Below are positions 37,816 through 47,614 of a stretch of 64,000 nt of DNA, piece by piece; the stretch's first letter is position 1, and the number at the start of each line of letters is the position of its first letter. The notes beneath the pieces are model-generated. The model had not been told where the DNA came from. It made no database searches and was given only the letters and a program-made list of their open reading frames with translations. Both the position numbers and the translations under genes were made by a program. Source of the DNA: Xylophilus sp. (GTDB taxonomy: Bacteria > Pseudomonadota > Gammaproteobacteria > Burkholderiales > Burkholderiaceae_C); the NCBI GenBank assembly GCA_009914555.1, contig WNDY01000009.1, forward strand, positions 31,303 through 95,302, in the 5' to 3' direction.

Positions 37816-38020
37816 GGCAATAGCTCCTTGACAGTTCGCGAGGCAACGGGATAACGGACCAACTGCTCAACTCGCATCACACGGCAGGACTGCGAATGAT
37901 GGTTTTGCTTGATCCTTCTGAGAGAATCGGCGGTGGTTGCCCGAGGCGTGCGCCCGGCCGGCATGTGCCTGAGCGCCCTTTGTGCCCGTGCCGGAGCCGG
38001 TGGGCAGGTCTCCGCCGTGC

Positions 38021-39157
38021 TCACCGCGCGTCCTGGGTGGTGGCCCGCACGTCGAACGCGCCGCCGGTCAGTGCCTGGTCGCGCAGCGTCACGGGGGTCT
38101 TACCCGGCAGCAGCGGGAACACGAGTTCGGCGAAGCGGATCGCCTCCTCCAGGTGCGGATAGCCCGAGAGCACGAAGCTGTCCACGCCGAGGTCCGTGTA
38201 CTCCTTCAGGCGCGCCGCGACCTCCTCGGCGCTGCCCACGAGCGCCGTGCCCGCGCCGCCGCGCACCAGGCCCACGCCGGCCCAGAGGTTGGGCCCCACC
38301 ACGAGCCGGTCGCGCCGGCCGCCGTGCAGCGCGGCCATGCGGCTCTGGCCGACCGAGTCCATGCCCGCGTAGTTGCGCTGCGCGGCGGCGATGTCGTCGT
38401 CGGTCAGGTGACTGATGAGGCGGTCGGCGTCGGCCCAGGCCTCCTCGCTGGTCTCGCGCACGATCACGTGCAGCCGCACGCCGAAGCGGACGGTGCGGCC
38501 GTGTTTCGCGGCGCGCTCGCGCACGTCGGCGATCTTCTCGGCCACGGCCGCGGGCGGCTCGCCCCAGGTCAGGTAGGCGTCCACGTGCTTGGCGGCCAGC
38601 TCGTGCGCCGCGGGCGAGGAGCCTCCGAAGTAGAGCGGCGGATAGGGTTTCGTCACCGGCGCATGGAAGTTTTGCGCGCCGCGCACCTTCAGGTGCGTGC
38701 CGTCGAAATCGACCTTCTCGCCCTGCAGCAGCCGCCGCCAGATGCCGAGGAACTCGTCGCCGGCCGCGTAGCGCGCGTCGTGGTCGAGGAACACGCCGTC
38801 GGCCGCCAGCTCGGTCGCGTCGCCGCCGGGCACCACATTGAGCAGCAGCCGCCCCACGCCGAGCGCCTGGTCGAGCGTGGCCGCCTGCCGCGCCGAGGCC
38901 GTCGGCCCGCCGAGCGAAGTACGCAGCGCCACCAGCAGCTTGATGCGCCGCGTGACCGGCACCAGGCTCGCGGCCGTGACCCACGGGTCGAGGCACGAGC
39001 TGCCGGTGGGGATCAGCAGGCCGTCGTAGCCGAGGTTCTCCGACGTGACCGCGATCTGGCGCAGGTAGTCGTTGGTCGCGGGCCGGCCGAAGTCGGACTT
39101 GCCGAGGTAGCGCGTGTCGCCCGAGGTGGGCAGGAACCAGAAGATGTCGAGGCTCAT
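38021..39157 (-). CDS. ssuD: FMNH2-dependent alkanesulfonate monooxygenase, second SsuD
   Basis: 378 aa, [40 protein letters not shown] (conserved Cys), [56 protein letters not shown] and [20 protein letters not shown]. Length and motifs are those of Escherichia coli SsuD. 13 bp downstream of metI, so expressed with the MetNIQ genes. Paralogue of the gene at 26940-28097; the two may differ in chain length preference. Confidence 0.94.
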   Translation of the reverse strand: MSLDIFWFLPTSGDTRYLGKSDFGRPATNDYLRQIAVTSENLGYDGLLIPTGSSCLDPWVTAASLVPVTRRIKLLVALRTSLGGPTASARQAATLDQALGVGRLLLNVVPGGDATELAADGVFLDHDARYAAGDEFLGIWRRLLQGEKVDFDGTHLKVRGAQNFHAPVTKPYPPLYFGGSSPAAHELAAKHVDAYLTWGEPPAAVAEKIADVRERAAKHGRTVRFGVRLHVIVRETSEEAWADADRLISHLTDDDIAAAQRNYAGMDSVGQSRMAALHGGRRDRLVVGPNLWAGVGLVRGGAGTALVGSAEEVAARLKEYTDLGVDSFVLSGYPHLEEAIRFAELVFPLLPGKTPVTLRDQALTGGAFDVRATTQDAR

Positions 39158-39169
39158 GGATCGTTCCTT

Positions 39170-39832
39170 TCAACGGTTGCGCAGCCAGCGCACCCAGCGG
39201 TCGCCGGTGAACTGCACCAGCGTCACGAGCGCGATCAGCACGGCGATCACGATGACCATGACCTGCGTGTCGAAGCGCTGGTAGCCGTAGCGGATCGCCA
39301 AGTCGCCGAGCCCGCCCGCGCCGACGGCGCCGGCCATGGCCGAGGAACTGATGAGCGCCACCAGCGTGATCGTGAAGCCGCCGATGATGCCCGGCAGCGC
39401 CTCGGGCAGCAGCACGTGCCAGACGATGTGCCACTTGCGGCAGCCCATCGCCTGCGCCGCCTCGACGAGGCCCGGATCCACCGCGCGCAGGCTCACCTCG
39501 GCGATGCGCGCGAAGAACGGCGTGGCGCTGACCGCCAGCGGCACGATGGCGGCCCACACGCCGATGGTCGTGCCGGCCACGAGCCGCGTGAACGGGATCA
39601 GCGCGACCAGCAGCACGATGAACGGCGTGGCCCGGAAGCCGTTGACCACGCTGCCCACCACGCGGTGGATGCGCGGCGACGCGAGGAAGCTGCCCGGCGC
39701 GGTGACGATCAGCAGCACCGCCAGCGGGATGCCGGCGGCGAAGGCGATCGCGGCCGAGACGCCGACCATCGCCAGCGTGTCGGCGAACGCCTGGGTGTAG
39801 CGCTCAAGCGGAATGGTCAGCGCCAGCGACAT
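39170..39832 (-). CDS. metI: Methionine-type ABC permease MetI
   Basis: 220-aa inner-membrane permease with five or so helices. Marks: [24 protein letters not shown] N-terminus ([20 protein letters not shown]), [20 protein letters not shown], and EAA loop [20 protein letters not shown], followed by [20 protein letters not shown], the MetI hallmark. The 5' end overlaps the end of metN by 29 bp. In this sulfur cluster it may import a methionine-like sulfone/sulfoxide or thioether. Confidence 0.93.
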   Translation of the reverse strand: MSLALTIPLERYTQAFADTLAMVGVSAAIAFAAGIPLAVLLIVTAPGSFLASPRIHRVVGSVVNGFRATPFIVLLVALIPFTRLVAGTTIGVWAAIVPLAVSATPFFARIAEVSLRAVDPGLVEAAQAMGCRKWHIVWHVLLPEALPGIIGGFTITLVALISSSAMAGAVGAGGLGDLAIRYGYQRFDTQVMVIVIAVLIALVTLVQFTGDRWVRWLRNR

Positions 39833-40985
39833 GACCGATCACCTCGATGGAATGCGCGATGGCCTGCGGCCCCTGCGCGAGCGTTGCGAGATCCGGCAGC
39901 GCGGCGCTGCCGGGCACGGACAGCAGCAGGCGGCCCTGGGCATGGCCGCGGAGGCGGTCCACGCCGCCGTGCAGCAGCCGCACGGGGCTCTGCAGCGCCT
40001 GCGCGATGCGGGCGAAGTCCGGCTCCAGGCCGTCCGCGCCGGTATAGGACAGCCGCAGCACGCGCCGGTAGGGGCCGGCCGCGGGCGGCTCGGGCGCAAG
40101 CCGCTCCTGCAGGTCGTCGGGCAGGCCGTGCTGCAGCGGCGCGAGCAGCGCGCGCGTGGCCTCGTGCCGCGGCGCGCCGAACACCTGCCAGACCTCGCCC
40201 TGCTCGGCGATGCGGCCCTGCTCCAGCACCAGCACGCGGTCGGCGATCTCGCGGATGACGCTCATCTCGTGCGTGATGAGAATGATGGTGATGCCCAGGC
40301 GCCGGTTGATGTCGCGCAGCAGCGCGAGGATGGACTGCGTGGTCTCGGGGTCGAGCGCCGAGGTGGCCTCGTCGCACAGCAGGATCTCGGGGCCCGTGGC
40401 CAGCGCCCGCGCGATGCCCACGCGCTGCTTCTGCCCGCCCGAGAGCCGGGCCGGGTAGGCGTGCTGCTTGTCCTGCAGGCCCACGAGGGCCAGCAGCTCG
40501 GCCACGCGGCGCACGATCTCGGCGCGCGGCGTGCCGGCCACCCGCAGCGGCAGCGCCACGTTGTCGTGCACCGTCTTGGCCGACAGCAGGTTGAAGTGCT
40601 GGAAGATCATGCCGATGCGCCGCCGCAGCGCGACGAGTTCGCCTTCGGTGAACCGGCCGATGTCGGCGCCATCGACCAGCACGCGGCCCGACGTGGGCTG
40701 CTCCAGCCGGTTGATGGTGCGCAGCAGGCTCGACTTGCCGGCGCCGCTGCGGCCGATGATGCCGAAGATGCTGCCCGCCGGGATCTCCAGGCTGATGTCC
40801 TGCAGCGCCGCCACCGCGCCGGCGGAGGACGGGTAGACCTTGCCCACGCCCTCGAACGCCACCGTGCCGGTGCCCCCGGGGGCCGGGGCGGCCGCTGCGT
40901 CGCGGGCGCCGGCAGCGGCGGGCGCCGCCGTGCCTGCCGGCGCGCCCGGCCACGGCGCGCCGCGCAGTGCCGAAGGGGTATTCAT
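39804..40985 (-). CDS. metN: Methionine-type ABC ATPase MetN
   Basis: 393 aa. An Ala/Pro-rich leader of about 40 residues comes before the ATPase domain: Walker [30 protein letters not shown], signature LSGGQKQR, Walker [36 protein letters not shown]. The C-terminal NIL domain (about 300-390, [20 protein letters not shown]) senses substrate in MetN proteins and is present. Start ATG 40985, 15 bp after metQ. Confidence 0.94.
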   Translation of the reverse strand: MNTPSALRGAPWPGAPAGTAAPAAAGARDAAAAPAPGGTGTVAFEGVGKVYPSSAGAVAALQDISLEIPAGSIFGIIGRSGAGKSSLLRTINRLEQPTSGRVLVDGADIGRFTEGELVALRRRIGMIFQHFNLLSAKTVHDNVALPLRVAGTPRAEIVRRVAELLALVGLQDKQHAYPARLSGGQKQRVGIARALATGPEILLCDEATSALDPETTQSILALLRDINRRLGITIILITHEMSVIREIADRVLVLEQGRIAEQGEVWQVFGAPRHEATRALLAPLQHGLPDDLQERLAPEPPAAGPYRRVLRLSYTGADGLEPDFARIAQALQSPVRLLHGGVDRLRGHAQGRLLLSVPGSAALPDLATLAQGPQAIAHSIEVIGHVAGADHSA

Positions 40986-41000
40986 CGCCGCCGCGCCTGC

Positions 41001-41807
41001 TTACTGCTTGGTCCAGGCCAGCGTATACAGGCGCTTGTCGTTCGAGAAGGCGCGCAGCGTATCGGCCTTGACCGCTTCCGAGTTCTGGTAGATGCGGATG
41101 AACTTCTGGATCACCGGGTCCTGCGTGCGGTTGGCCTTCACGACGAACTGAATGGCGAAGCGCGCGTCCTCGATGCCCGAGTAGGCCAGGCCGCTGGACG
41201 GGTCGAACGCCTTGGCCGCCACGATGAAGTGCGGGTACCCCTGCGCGATGTCCACGTCGGGCGTGATGCGCACCAGCTGCGGGCCTTCGACTTCGACGAA
41301 GCTGAGCTTCTTCGGGTTCTCGACGATATCGTTGATGGTGCCGAGGAAGCCCACGCCGGGCTTGAGCTTGATGAGCCCGACCTTCTGCAGCAGCAGGAGG
41401 CCGCGGCCCTGGTTCACCGGGTCGTTGGCGATGCCGACCTTGCCGCCCTGCGGCACCTCGGCCACCGTCTTGTGCTTGAGCGAATACAGGCCCACGTTGG
41501 CCAGGATGCCGGTGCCCGCGCTGGCGAGCTTGTAGCCGTTCTTCTGGATCGCGTTGTCGAGGAAGGGCTGATGCTGGAAGTAGTTGATGTCGAGGTCGCC
41601 CGAATCGACGGCCACGTTGGGCGTGGTCCAGTCGGTGAACTCGACCACCTCGACGTTGATGCCCTGGGCCTTGGCCTCCCTGGCGGCGACGGCCACCGAG
41701 TCGGCATAGGCGCCCGGCACGACGCCGATGCGCAGCTTGTCGGCCGCATGGGCGCCCAGCATGGCGAGGGCGAGGAGGGGGGCGATGAAGAAGGGACGGA
41801 GTTTCAT
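41001..41807 (-). CDS. metQ: MetQ-type binding protein 1
   Basis: 268-aa NlpA-family binding protein. Signal peptide MKLRPFFIAPLLALAMLGAHA; no lipobox Cys, so periplasmic rather than lipid anchored. VVPGAYADSVAVAAREAKAQ, VVEFTDWTTPNVAVDSGDLD, NYFQHQPFLDNA, GGKVGIANDPVNQGRGLLLL and DVDIAQGYPHFIVAAKAF are MetQ blocks. Start ATG 41807. Substrate inferred to be a methionine-like sulfur compound because of the linked desulfurisation genes. Confidence 0.92.
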   Translation of the reverse strand: MKLRPFFIAPLLALAMLGAHAADKLRIGVVPGAYADSVAVAAREAKAQGINVEVVEFTDWTTPNVAVDSGDLDINYFQHQPFLDNAIQKNGYKLASAGTGILANVGLYSLKHKTVAEVPQGGKVGIANDPVNQGRGLLLLQKVGLIKLKPGVGFLGTINDIVENPKKLSFVEVEGPQLVRITPDVDIAQGYPHFIVAAKAFDPSSGLAYSGIEDARFAIQFVVKANRTQDPVIQKFIRIYQNSEAVKADTLRAFSNDKRLYTLAWTKQ

Positions 41808-41854
41808 GGTGTCGAAGGTTCCGATGGCAGACGAGGGCGAAAAAGGGCGGATGG

Positions 41855-42688
41855 CTACGGCTTGCCGCCGAGCCACGGCAGGCTGTAGAACTTGTCGTTG
41901 TTGGCGTAGGAGGCGCGGATGCGCTCGCGCACGGCGGGCGACTCCTGGTAGATGCGGATGAAGCGCAGCAGGCGCGGATCGTTGGCGTTGTCCTCGCGCG
42001 CGACGAAGTGGATGGCCCAGCGCGCGTCCTGCGCGTCGGTGTAGAGCAGGCCGTGGCGGTCGGCGATGTCGGCCTTGCCGGCGGCGACGTAGTGCGAGGT
42101 CACGCCCTGCGCGAGGTCCACGTCGTCGAGCGAGCGCACGAGCTGCGGCCCGTCGATCTCGATGAGCTTGAGCTTCTTCGGGTTGGCGACCACGTCGTCG
42201 AGCCGGCCCCTGTCGCCCACGCCGTCGCGCAGCCGCAGGAGCCCGGCGCGCTGCAGCAGCAGGAGTCCGCGGCCCTGGTTGGCCGGATCGCTGGCGATCG
42301 CGACGCGGGCGCCGTCCGGCAGGTCGGCGAAGCGCTTGTACTTGAGCGAGAACAGTCCTTGGTTGGGCAGCAGCCCCACGGCCACCGCCTTGAACTTGTA
42401 GTGCCGGTCCTTCACCGCGTTTTCGAGGAACGGCAGGTGCTGGAAGTAGTTGGCGTCGAGGTCGCCGGCTTCGAGCGCCGTGTTCGGGCCGGTCCATTCG
42501 GTGAACTCGACGACCTTCACCTCCAGGCCCTGCTTGCGGGCCTCGGCGGCGGCGGTCTCGACCGAGTCGGCGATGGCGCCGGGCGTGACGCCGATGCGCA
42601 GCGGCTGCTGCTGCGGCGGAGTCTGCGCGGCGGCCGTGCCGAACAGCAGCGCGGCCAGGGTGGACAGCAGGAGGCGGGAGAGTGTCAT
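41855..42688 (-). CDS. MetQ-type binding protein 2
   Basis: 277 aa, clear tandem paralogue of the next gene (TPGAIADSVETAAAEARKQG, VVEFTEWTGPNTALEAGDLD, NYFQHLPFLENAV, GARVAIASDPANQGRGLLLL, DVDLAQGVTSHYVAAGKADI). Signal peptide MTLSRLLLSTLAALLFGTAAA. 47 bp upstream of metQ 1. Two binding proteins for one MetNI suggest a widened substrate range. Divergence between the copies is considerable, so the duplication is not recent. Confidence 0.9.
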   Translation of the reverse strand: MTLSRLLLSTLAALLFGTAAAQTPPQQQPLRIGVTPGAIADSVETAAAEARKQGLEVKVVEFTEWTGPNTALEAGDLDANYFQHLPFLENAVKDRHYKFKAVAVGLLPNQGLFSLKYKRFADLPDGARVAIASDPANQGRGLLLLQRAGLLRLRDGVGDRGRLDDVVANPKKLKLIEIDGPQLVRSLDDVDLAQGVTSHYVAAGKADIADRHGLLYTDAQDARWAIHFVAREDNANDPRLLRFIRIYQESPAVRERIRASYANNDKFYSLPWLGGKP

Positions 42689-42716
42689 GGCAGTGTGTCG
42701 CAGAGGGGAAGGAGGA

Positions 42717-44081
42717 TCAGGCGGAGCGCCGGAACGCCGCGGCCGCATGGCGCGCCGGCAGCCGGTCGCCCTCGCCGAACAGGCGGCTGCGCAGCGTGCC
42801 TTCGGCATAGGCGGTCTTGTAGACGCCGCGGTGCTGCAGCTCGGGCACGACGAGGTCGACGAAGCCCTCGTAGCTCTCGGGCACGACGGTGCGGCTGAGG
42901 TTGAAGCCGTCGATGCCGGTGTCGGCGATCCAGCCCTGCAGTTCGTCGGCCACCTGCTGCGCGTCGCCGACGATGGCGGGGTAGCGGCCGCCGAGCTCGA
43001 ACAGCTCCAGCAGCTTGCGGCGCGTCCAGCCGTGCTGCTGCGCCGTGCGCGTGGCCGACTCGATGGCGTTGCCCGGCGAATAGTCCACCGGCGCGTCGAG
43101 GTCGTAGCGCGCGAAGTCGATGCCGGTGCTGGCGGCGAAGTGGGCCAGGCCTGCCTCGCGGCTCGCATGGGCCCGGTAGTCGGCGTATTTCTCGCGCGCC
43201 TCGGCCCCGGTGCGGCCGGCGACCACGGCCGTGCCCATGAAGACCTTGATGTCGCCGGGCGCCCGGCCCGCGGCCACGAGCTGTTCGCGCAGCGCCTGCA
43301 CGGTCCTGCGCGCGGCCTCCTTCGTCGGCGGCGAGATGAACACGCATTCGGCATGGCGCGCCGCGAACCGCTGGCCGCGACCCGAACTGCCGGCCTGGAA
43401 CAGCACCGGCGTGCGCTGCGGCGACGGCTCGGCCAGGTGGTAGCCCTCGACGTCGAAGTACCTGCCGTGGTGGACGACCTTGTGCACGCGCGCCGGATCG
43501 GTGAAGACGCGCTCGGCCTTGTCGCGGCGCACGGCACCGTCCTCCCAGCTGCCTTCCCAGAGCTGGTAGAGCACGTCGAGGTACTCGTCGGCGCGGTCGT
43601 AGCGCTCGTCGTGCGCAATCTGTTCCTTCAGGCCCATGGCGCGCGCGGCACTGTCGAGGTAGCCGGTGACCACGTTCCAGCCGATGCGGCCATGGGTCAG
43701 ATGGTCGAGCGTCGAGAAGCGCCGCGCCAGCAGGTAGGGCTGCTCGTAGGTCAGGTTGACCGTCACGCCGAAGCCCAGATGCCGGGTGGCGGCCGCCATG
43801 GCCGAGACCAGCACGATGGGGTCGTTGACCGGCAGCTGGATCGACTCGCGCAGCGTCACGTCCACGTTGCCCTGGTAGACGTCGTAGACGCCCACGATGT
43901 CGGCGATGAACAGGCCGTCGAACAGGCCGCGCTCCAGCGTGCGGGCCAGGCCGGTCCAGTACGGCAGCGTGCGGTAGTCGGCCGAGCGGTCGCGCGGATG
44001 CGTCCACAGCCCGTGGTTGATGTGGCCCACGCAGTTCATGTTGAACGCGTTGAGCAGGATCTGCTGCCTGCCCTCGGCCAT
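42717..44081 (-). CDS. NtaA/SnaA/DszA-family FMN-dependent monooxygenase 2
   Basis: 454 aa. ILLNAFNMNCVGHINHGLWT, LFDGLFIADIVGVYDVYQGN, VNLTYEQPYLLARRFSTLDH, GRIGWNVVTGYLDSAARAMG, HHGRYFDVEGYHLAEPSPQR, PVLFQAGSSGRGQRFAARHA: DmoA/NtaA-type blocks in order. FMNH2-dependent oxygenation of a sulfur or amine compound is inferred. The ATG at 44081 overlaps the stop of sfnB 1 (ATGA), so the two are translated together. About 22 residues longer than the monooxygenase at 35536 and only moderately similar. Confidence 0.9.
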   Translation of the reverse strand: MAEGRQQILLNAFNMNCVGHINHGLWTHPRDRSADYRTLPYWTGLARTLERGLFDGLFIADIVGVYDVYQGNVDVTLRESIQLPVNDPIVLVSAMAAATRHLGFGVTVNLTYEQPYLLARRFSTLDHLTHGRIGWNVVTGYLDSAARAMGLKEQIAHDERYDRADEYLDVLYQLWEGSWEDGAVRRDKAERVFTDPARVHKVVHHGRYFDVEGYHLAEPSPQRTPVLFQAGSSGRGQRFAARHAECVFISPPTKEAARRTVQALREQLVAAGRAPGDIKVFMGTAVVAGRTGAEAREKYADYRAHASREAGLAHFAASTGIDFARYDLDAPVDYSPGNAIESATRTAQQHGWTRRKLLELFELGGRYPAIVGDAQQVADELQGWIADTGIDGFNLSRTVVPESYEGFVDLVVPELQHRGVYKTAYAEGTLRSRLFGEGDRLPARHAAAAFRRSA

Positions 44082-45322
44082 CACAGGGCCCCGTGCCGCG
44101 GCGGCAGGCGGTCGTTGAGGTAAAAGTTGCCCACGGCGTGGTATTTCCAGCGCACCGGGTCGTGCAGCGTGTGGGTGCGCGCGTTGCGCCAGAAGCGGTC
44201 CAGGCCCTGCTGGCCCAGCGTGGCGGCGGTGCCGCCGAGTTCGAACAGGCGCGTGCCGGCGTCGAGCGACGCGGTCGTGGTCAGCGCGCGCGCCTCGGCC
44301 ACGGCGATGGACGCCTCGGCCACGCTGCGCTCGTCCGGCGCGGCCTGGGCCGCGTCGAGGTACCGGCCGGCGCGGCGCACCAGCGCCTCGGCGGCGCGGA
44401 TGCGCACGGCGATGTCGCCGACCTGCTGGATCAGCAGCGGATCCTGCGCGGCGCGCTCGACCTTGGCGTCGATCCACGGCCGGGCATGCTCGCGCACGAA
44501 CGGCAGCGTGGCGGCGAACGCGCCGCGCGCCTGGCCCAGGTCGATGGCTGCGTGCAGGATCTGCGCGAACGGGCCGATGGTCGTCGGCCGCTCGAACGAG
44601 GCGAGGAAGGGCACGACCCAGTCGGCCTCGACGCGCACGTTGTCGAACGCGACCGAGCCGCTGCCGGTCACGCGCTGGCCGAAACCGTCCCAGTCGTCGG
44701 TGATCGTGACGCCCGGCGCGCTGCGCGGCACGAAGGCGAGCCAGGTCACTTCGCGCTCGCCCTCCAGGGCGGTGACCAGCGTCGGGATCCAGTGCGCGAA
44801 CAGTGCGCCGGTGCAGTAGAACTTCTGGCCGTGCAGGCGCCAGCCGCCGTCGCCGTCGGGCTCGATGCGGGTGCGGCGCCTGAAGTCCTTGTGGCCGATC
44901 TCGGCCAGCGCGTTGCCGAAGCGCTCCCCCGCGAGCACGCGGCCGTAGAAGAAGCGCTTCTGCGCCTCGCTGCCGCCCACGCGCAGCACTTCGAGCGCGT
45001 AGTAGTGGTTCTGCGGGATCTGGCAGAGCGAGCCGTCGGCCGTGCCGATGGTGGCGACCACCTCGGCCAGCGTGCCGGCCGACACGCCGGGGCCGCCGTA
45101 TTCGCGCGGGATGGTGATGGCCCAGAGGCCGCTGGCGACGAAGGCGTCGAGTTCGTCCCAGGGCAGGATGCGGTCGCGGTCGCGCTGCGCGGCGTCGGGC
45201 GCGAAGGCATCGGCCAGCCGGTGCGCGGCGGCGATGGCGGCGGCATCGTCGGCCAGGCGGTCGGGCGTGCGCGCCGGCGGCGCGGCGGGCGCGGGCTGCG
45301 GGTTCGTTGTCGTGGTCGTCAT
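44081..45322 (-). CDS. SfnB-family sulfur acquisition oxidoreductase 1
   Basis: 413-aa acyl-CoA-dehydrogenase-fold protein. WDELDAFVASGLWAITIPRE and YGGPGVSAGTLAEVVATIGT, DGSLCQIPQNHYYALEVLRV, LHGQKFYCTGALFAHWIPTL, VTITDDWDGFGQRVTGSGSV and the C-terminal FWRNARTHTLHDPVRWKYHA are SfnB blocks. Family members use FMN in sulfone/sulfide metabolism. Adjacent paralogue (45339-46580) is of identical length. Coupled to the monooxygenase gene. Confidence 0.9.
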   Translation of the reverse strand: MTTTTTNPQPAPAAPPARTPDRLADDAAAIAAAHRLADAFAPDAAQRDRDRILPWDELDAFVASGLWAITIPREYGGPGVSAGTLAEVVATIGTADGSLCQIPQNHYYALEVLRVGGSEAQKRFFYGRVLAGERFGNALAEIGHKDFRRRTRIEPDGDGGWRLHGQKFYCTGALFAHWIPTLVTALEGEREVTWLAFVPRSAPGVTITDDWDGFGQRVTGSGSVAFDNVRVEADWVVPFLASFERPTTIGPFAQILHAAIDLGQARGAFAATLPFVREHARPWIDAKVERAAQDPLLIQQVGDIAVRIRAAEALVRRAGRYLDAAQAAPDERSVAEASIAVAEARALTTTASLDAGTRLFELGGTAATLGQQGLDRFWRNARTHTLHDPVRWKYHAVGNFYLNDRLPPRHGAL

Positions 45323-45338
45323 GGCGGCGGATGCGGGC

Positions 45339-46580
45339 TCAGTTCCACGAATGGCGGGCGGGCAGCACGCCGTTGAGGTGGTAGGTGCCGATGAGGTGCG
45401 ATTTCCAGCGCACCGGGTCGTGCAGCGTGTGCACGCGCGCGTTGCGCCAGTGGCGGTCGAGGTTGTGGGCCGCGCGGGTGGCGGCCGAGCCGGCCAGCTC
45501 GAACAGCTTCTCGCCGGCTTCGAGCGCGATGCGCGTGGTGAGCACCTTGGCCTCGGCCACGGCGACCGAGGCGCGGGCGCTGTCCTCGGCCGAAATGGCG
45601 GGCAGCGCGGCGATCGCGTCGAGTGTGCGGCCGGTCTCCAGCAGCACCTCGTGGGCGGCATGCAGGTCGATCTCCAGGCGGCCGACGTCGGCGATGATGT
45701 ACGGATCGTCATGGGCATGGGCCACGCCCGAATCGACCCACGGCCGCGCGCGTTCGCGCACGAAGCGGATCGCGTCGTCCACTGCGGCCTGGGCCAGGCC
45801 CTGGTCGATGGCGGCCTGCACCAGCTGCGAATTGGGGCCGAACAGGCCGGGCCGGTCGGCCAGCTGCCACAGGGGCAGCACGTCGTCGGCCTCGACGGGC
45901 ACGCCGTCGAACACCACGGTGCCGCTGGCGGTGGTGCGCTGGCCGAAGGCGTCCCAGTCGTCGACGACGGCGAGGCCCAGCGCCTCGCGCGGCACCCAGA
46001 CCTGCACCGCGCGGCCGTCGTCGTCGGTGGCGCGCGTGGGAATGCGGTGGGCGAACAGCGCGCCGGTCGAATAGAAGCGCGTGCCGGTCAGCCGCAGCCC
46101 TTCGGCGGTCCGGCGCAGCCGCGTGGCGCCCTGCACGATGGTGGGCGCCGCGGCCGACTTGCGCTCGGGCCCGCCGTTGCCCAGGCGCCGGCCGGCCAGC
46201 ACCTCGCCGTAGAACCGCGCCTTCTGCGCCGGCGAGCCGATCTCGCGCAGCACGCCGAGCAGGCCGAAGTGGTTCTGCGGGATCTGGCCGAGCGAGCCGT
46301 CGGCCGCACTGAGGATCACAAACACCTCGGCCAGCGTGGCATACGACACGTCGGCGCCGCCGTATTCGCGCGGCACGGTGATGGCGCCCAGGCCGCTGGC
46401 CGACCACTGGTCGAGCTGGTCCCACGGCAGGACGCGGTCGCGGTCGCGCGCGGCGGCGCCGGGCGCGAATGACGCGGCCAGCGCCCGCGCGGCCGCGATC
46501 GCCTCGGCGTCGCTGGCGATGCGGGCTGGTGGCGGGGGTATGGCCGGGTAGCGCTCGTCTGGCGGGCGGTGTGAAGTCAT
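45339..46580 (-). CDS. SfnB-family sulfur acquisition oxidoreductase 2
   Basis: 413 aa; WDQLDQWSASGLGAITVPRE, YGGADVSYATLAEVFVILSA, DGSLGQIPQNHFGLLGVLRE, LTGTRFYSTGALFAHRIPTR, AVVDDWDAFGQRTTASGTVV, HWRNARVHTLHDPVRWKSHL. First gene of the cluster, 16 bp ahead of its paralogue. Start ATG 46580 lies inside copy E of the paired YATACYCC element, which therefore encodes the first residues (MTSHRPPDERYPAIPP). Tandem SfnB genes may form a heteromer or act on successive oxidation states. Confidence 0.9.
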   Translation of the reverse strand: MTSHRPPDERYPAIPPPPARIASDAEAIAAARALAASFAPGAAARDRDRVLPWDQLDQWSASGLGAITVPREYGGADVSYATLAEVFVILSAADGSLGQIPQNHFGLLGVLREIGSPAQKARFYGEVLAGRRLGNGGPERKSAAAPTIVQGATRLRRTAEGLRLTGTRFYSTGALFAHRIPTRATDDDGRAVQVWVPREALGLAVVDDWDAFGQRTTASGTVVFDGVPVEADDVLPLWQLADRPGLFGPNSQLVQAAIDQGLAQAAVDDAIRFVRERARPWVDSGVAHAHDDPYIIADVGRLEIDLHAAHEVLLETGRTLDAIAALPAISAEDSARASVAVAEAKVLTTRIALEAGEKLFELAGSAATRAAHNLDRHWRNARVHTLHDPVRWKSHLIGTYHLNGVLPARHSWN

Positions 46581-46595
46581 GGAGCTGGGGGTATG
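46538..46595 (-). repeat. 53-nt paired YATACYCC element, copy E, across the sfnB 2 start
   Basis: On the minus strand CATACCCCC occurs at 46595 and again at 46542, exactly 53 nt apart, with AGCGC at offset 41-45. The ATG at 46580 sits 15 nt after the first motif, so the element provides both the leader end and the first 13 or so codons. It could affect translation start or expression of the whole cluster. Confidence 0.7.
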
Positions 46596-46986
46596 TGGAG
46601 GGAGGAACACCGGCGCGATGTCGGCGCGCGCGGCCTGGTGCGCGGCGAGGCGGATGACGGGCGGCGGCGCGGGACGGCGGCGACCGTCATGGCCGGGCGG
46701 GACGGCGGTCGGCGGGCGCGCGCCGGGGGCGGAGGGTAGGCATCGGCCGATTGCATCGTGCGGCCCCCGCGGGAGCCCACGAATTTTTCTGACGATGCTT
46801 AGTTGCTGGCGGCCTTGCCAAGCCCGCAGCGGCGTGCCAGCCGCAGGCGCGAAGCCGTCTTCCCTCGGGCCGCGCGGTGCAGATGCGTCCCGGGCGCCCG
46901 GGCCTGTGCCGCGAGCGGTGTTGGATGGCGCACAGTCTGCGCGCCGCGCTGTTGCCCGGTGGTCAGCGCCTGTCCTGGCAGGAGGG
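46596..46986. other. Intergenic region upstream of the second sulfur cluster
   Basis: About 390 bp between the sfnB 2 leader and the DUF4870 stop. Very GC-rich apart from a stretch near 46780-46805 (GAATTTTTCTGACGATGCTT). It must hold the promoter of the 12-gene minus-strand cluster, but I find no convincing sigma-70 or sigma-54 box and no gene. Confidence 0.45.
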
Positions 46987-47430
46987 CTACTTCACCAGCC
47001 GCAGCGTGAACGGGTAGCGGTAGGCCTCGCCGTTGCCGGCCTTGATGGTGGCGATGATGGTCAGCACCACCCAGCCGATGCCGATGACGATGGCCAGCGG
47101 CACGGCCAGCAGGACGCCGAAGCCGAAGGTCACGAGCGTGATCAGGAACAGCACCACGCCGGCCAGCGCCAGCGTGATGTTAAAGTTGAGCGCCTCCTTC
47201 GCATGCGCGGCGGCGAAGGGCAGGGTGTCCTTCTTGACCAGCCAGAAGATCAGCGGCCCGACCACGGCGCCCAGGTCGGCGGTGAACACGCCGGTGAAGG
47301 CCGACAGGTGGGCGAACAGCGCCCACTGGCGTTCATCGCTGCCGGGGACGCCGGCCGCAGCCGGCGCGGGCACGGCGGGCGCAGCGGGCGGGTCGAACGC
47401 GGCGCCGCGGTTGTTGTCGGATTCGCTCAT
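46987..47430 (-). CDS. DUF4870 membrane protein
   Basis: 147 aa. Pro/Ala-rich N-terminal tail (about 30 residues), then SDERQWALFAHLSAFTGVFT and three hydrophobic segments (LGAVVGPLIFWLVKKDTLPF; ITLALAGVVLFLITLVTFGF; VLLAVPLAIVIGIGWVVLTI), the DUF4870/Tic20-like arrangement with HAKEALNFNITL. Function unknown; small inner-membrane protein. Start ATG 47430 after GGAGCCTCC region. Stands alone. Confidence 0.85.
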   Translation of the reverse strand: MSESDNNRGAAFDPPAAPAVPAPAAAGVPGSDERQWALFAHLSAFTGVFTADLGAVVGPLIFWLVKKDTLPFAAAHAKEALNFNITLALAGVVLFLITLVTFGFGVLLAVPLAIVIGIGWVVLTIIATIKAGNGEAYRYPFTLRLVK

Positions 47431-47614
47431 GGAGGCTCCTGCTGTGGCTGGTATGGGCCGGGACGAAAGGCGTATGGGTGGGAGGGCGGCCCGGCCGGCC
47501 GGGCCGCCCTCCGCGGCGCATCGTAGGCAGAGTGCGTGGCCGAGGGAAGCCTGCCGTGTACCTGTCGCTAGAAGCGCCGCGCATATGCTCAGCGTTCGGG
47601 CCTACACTACCGCG

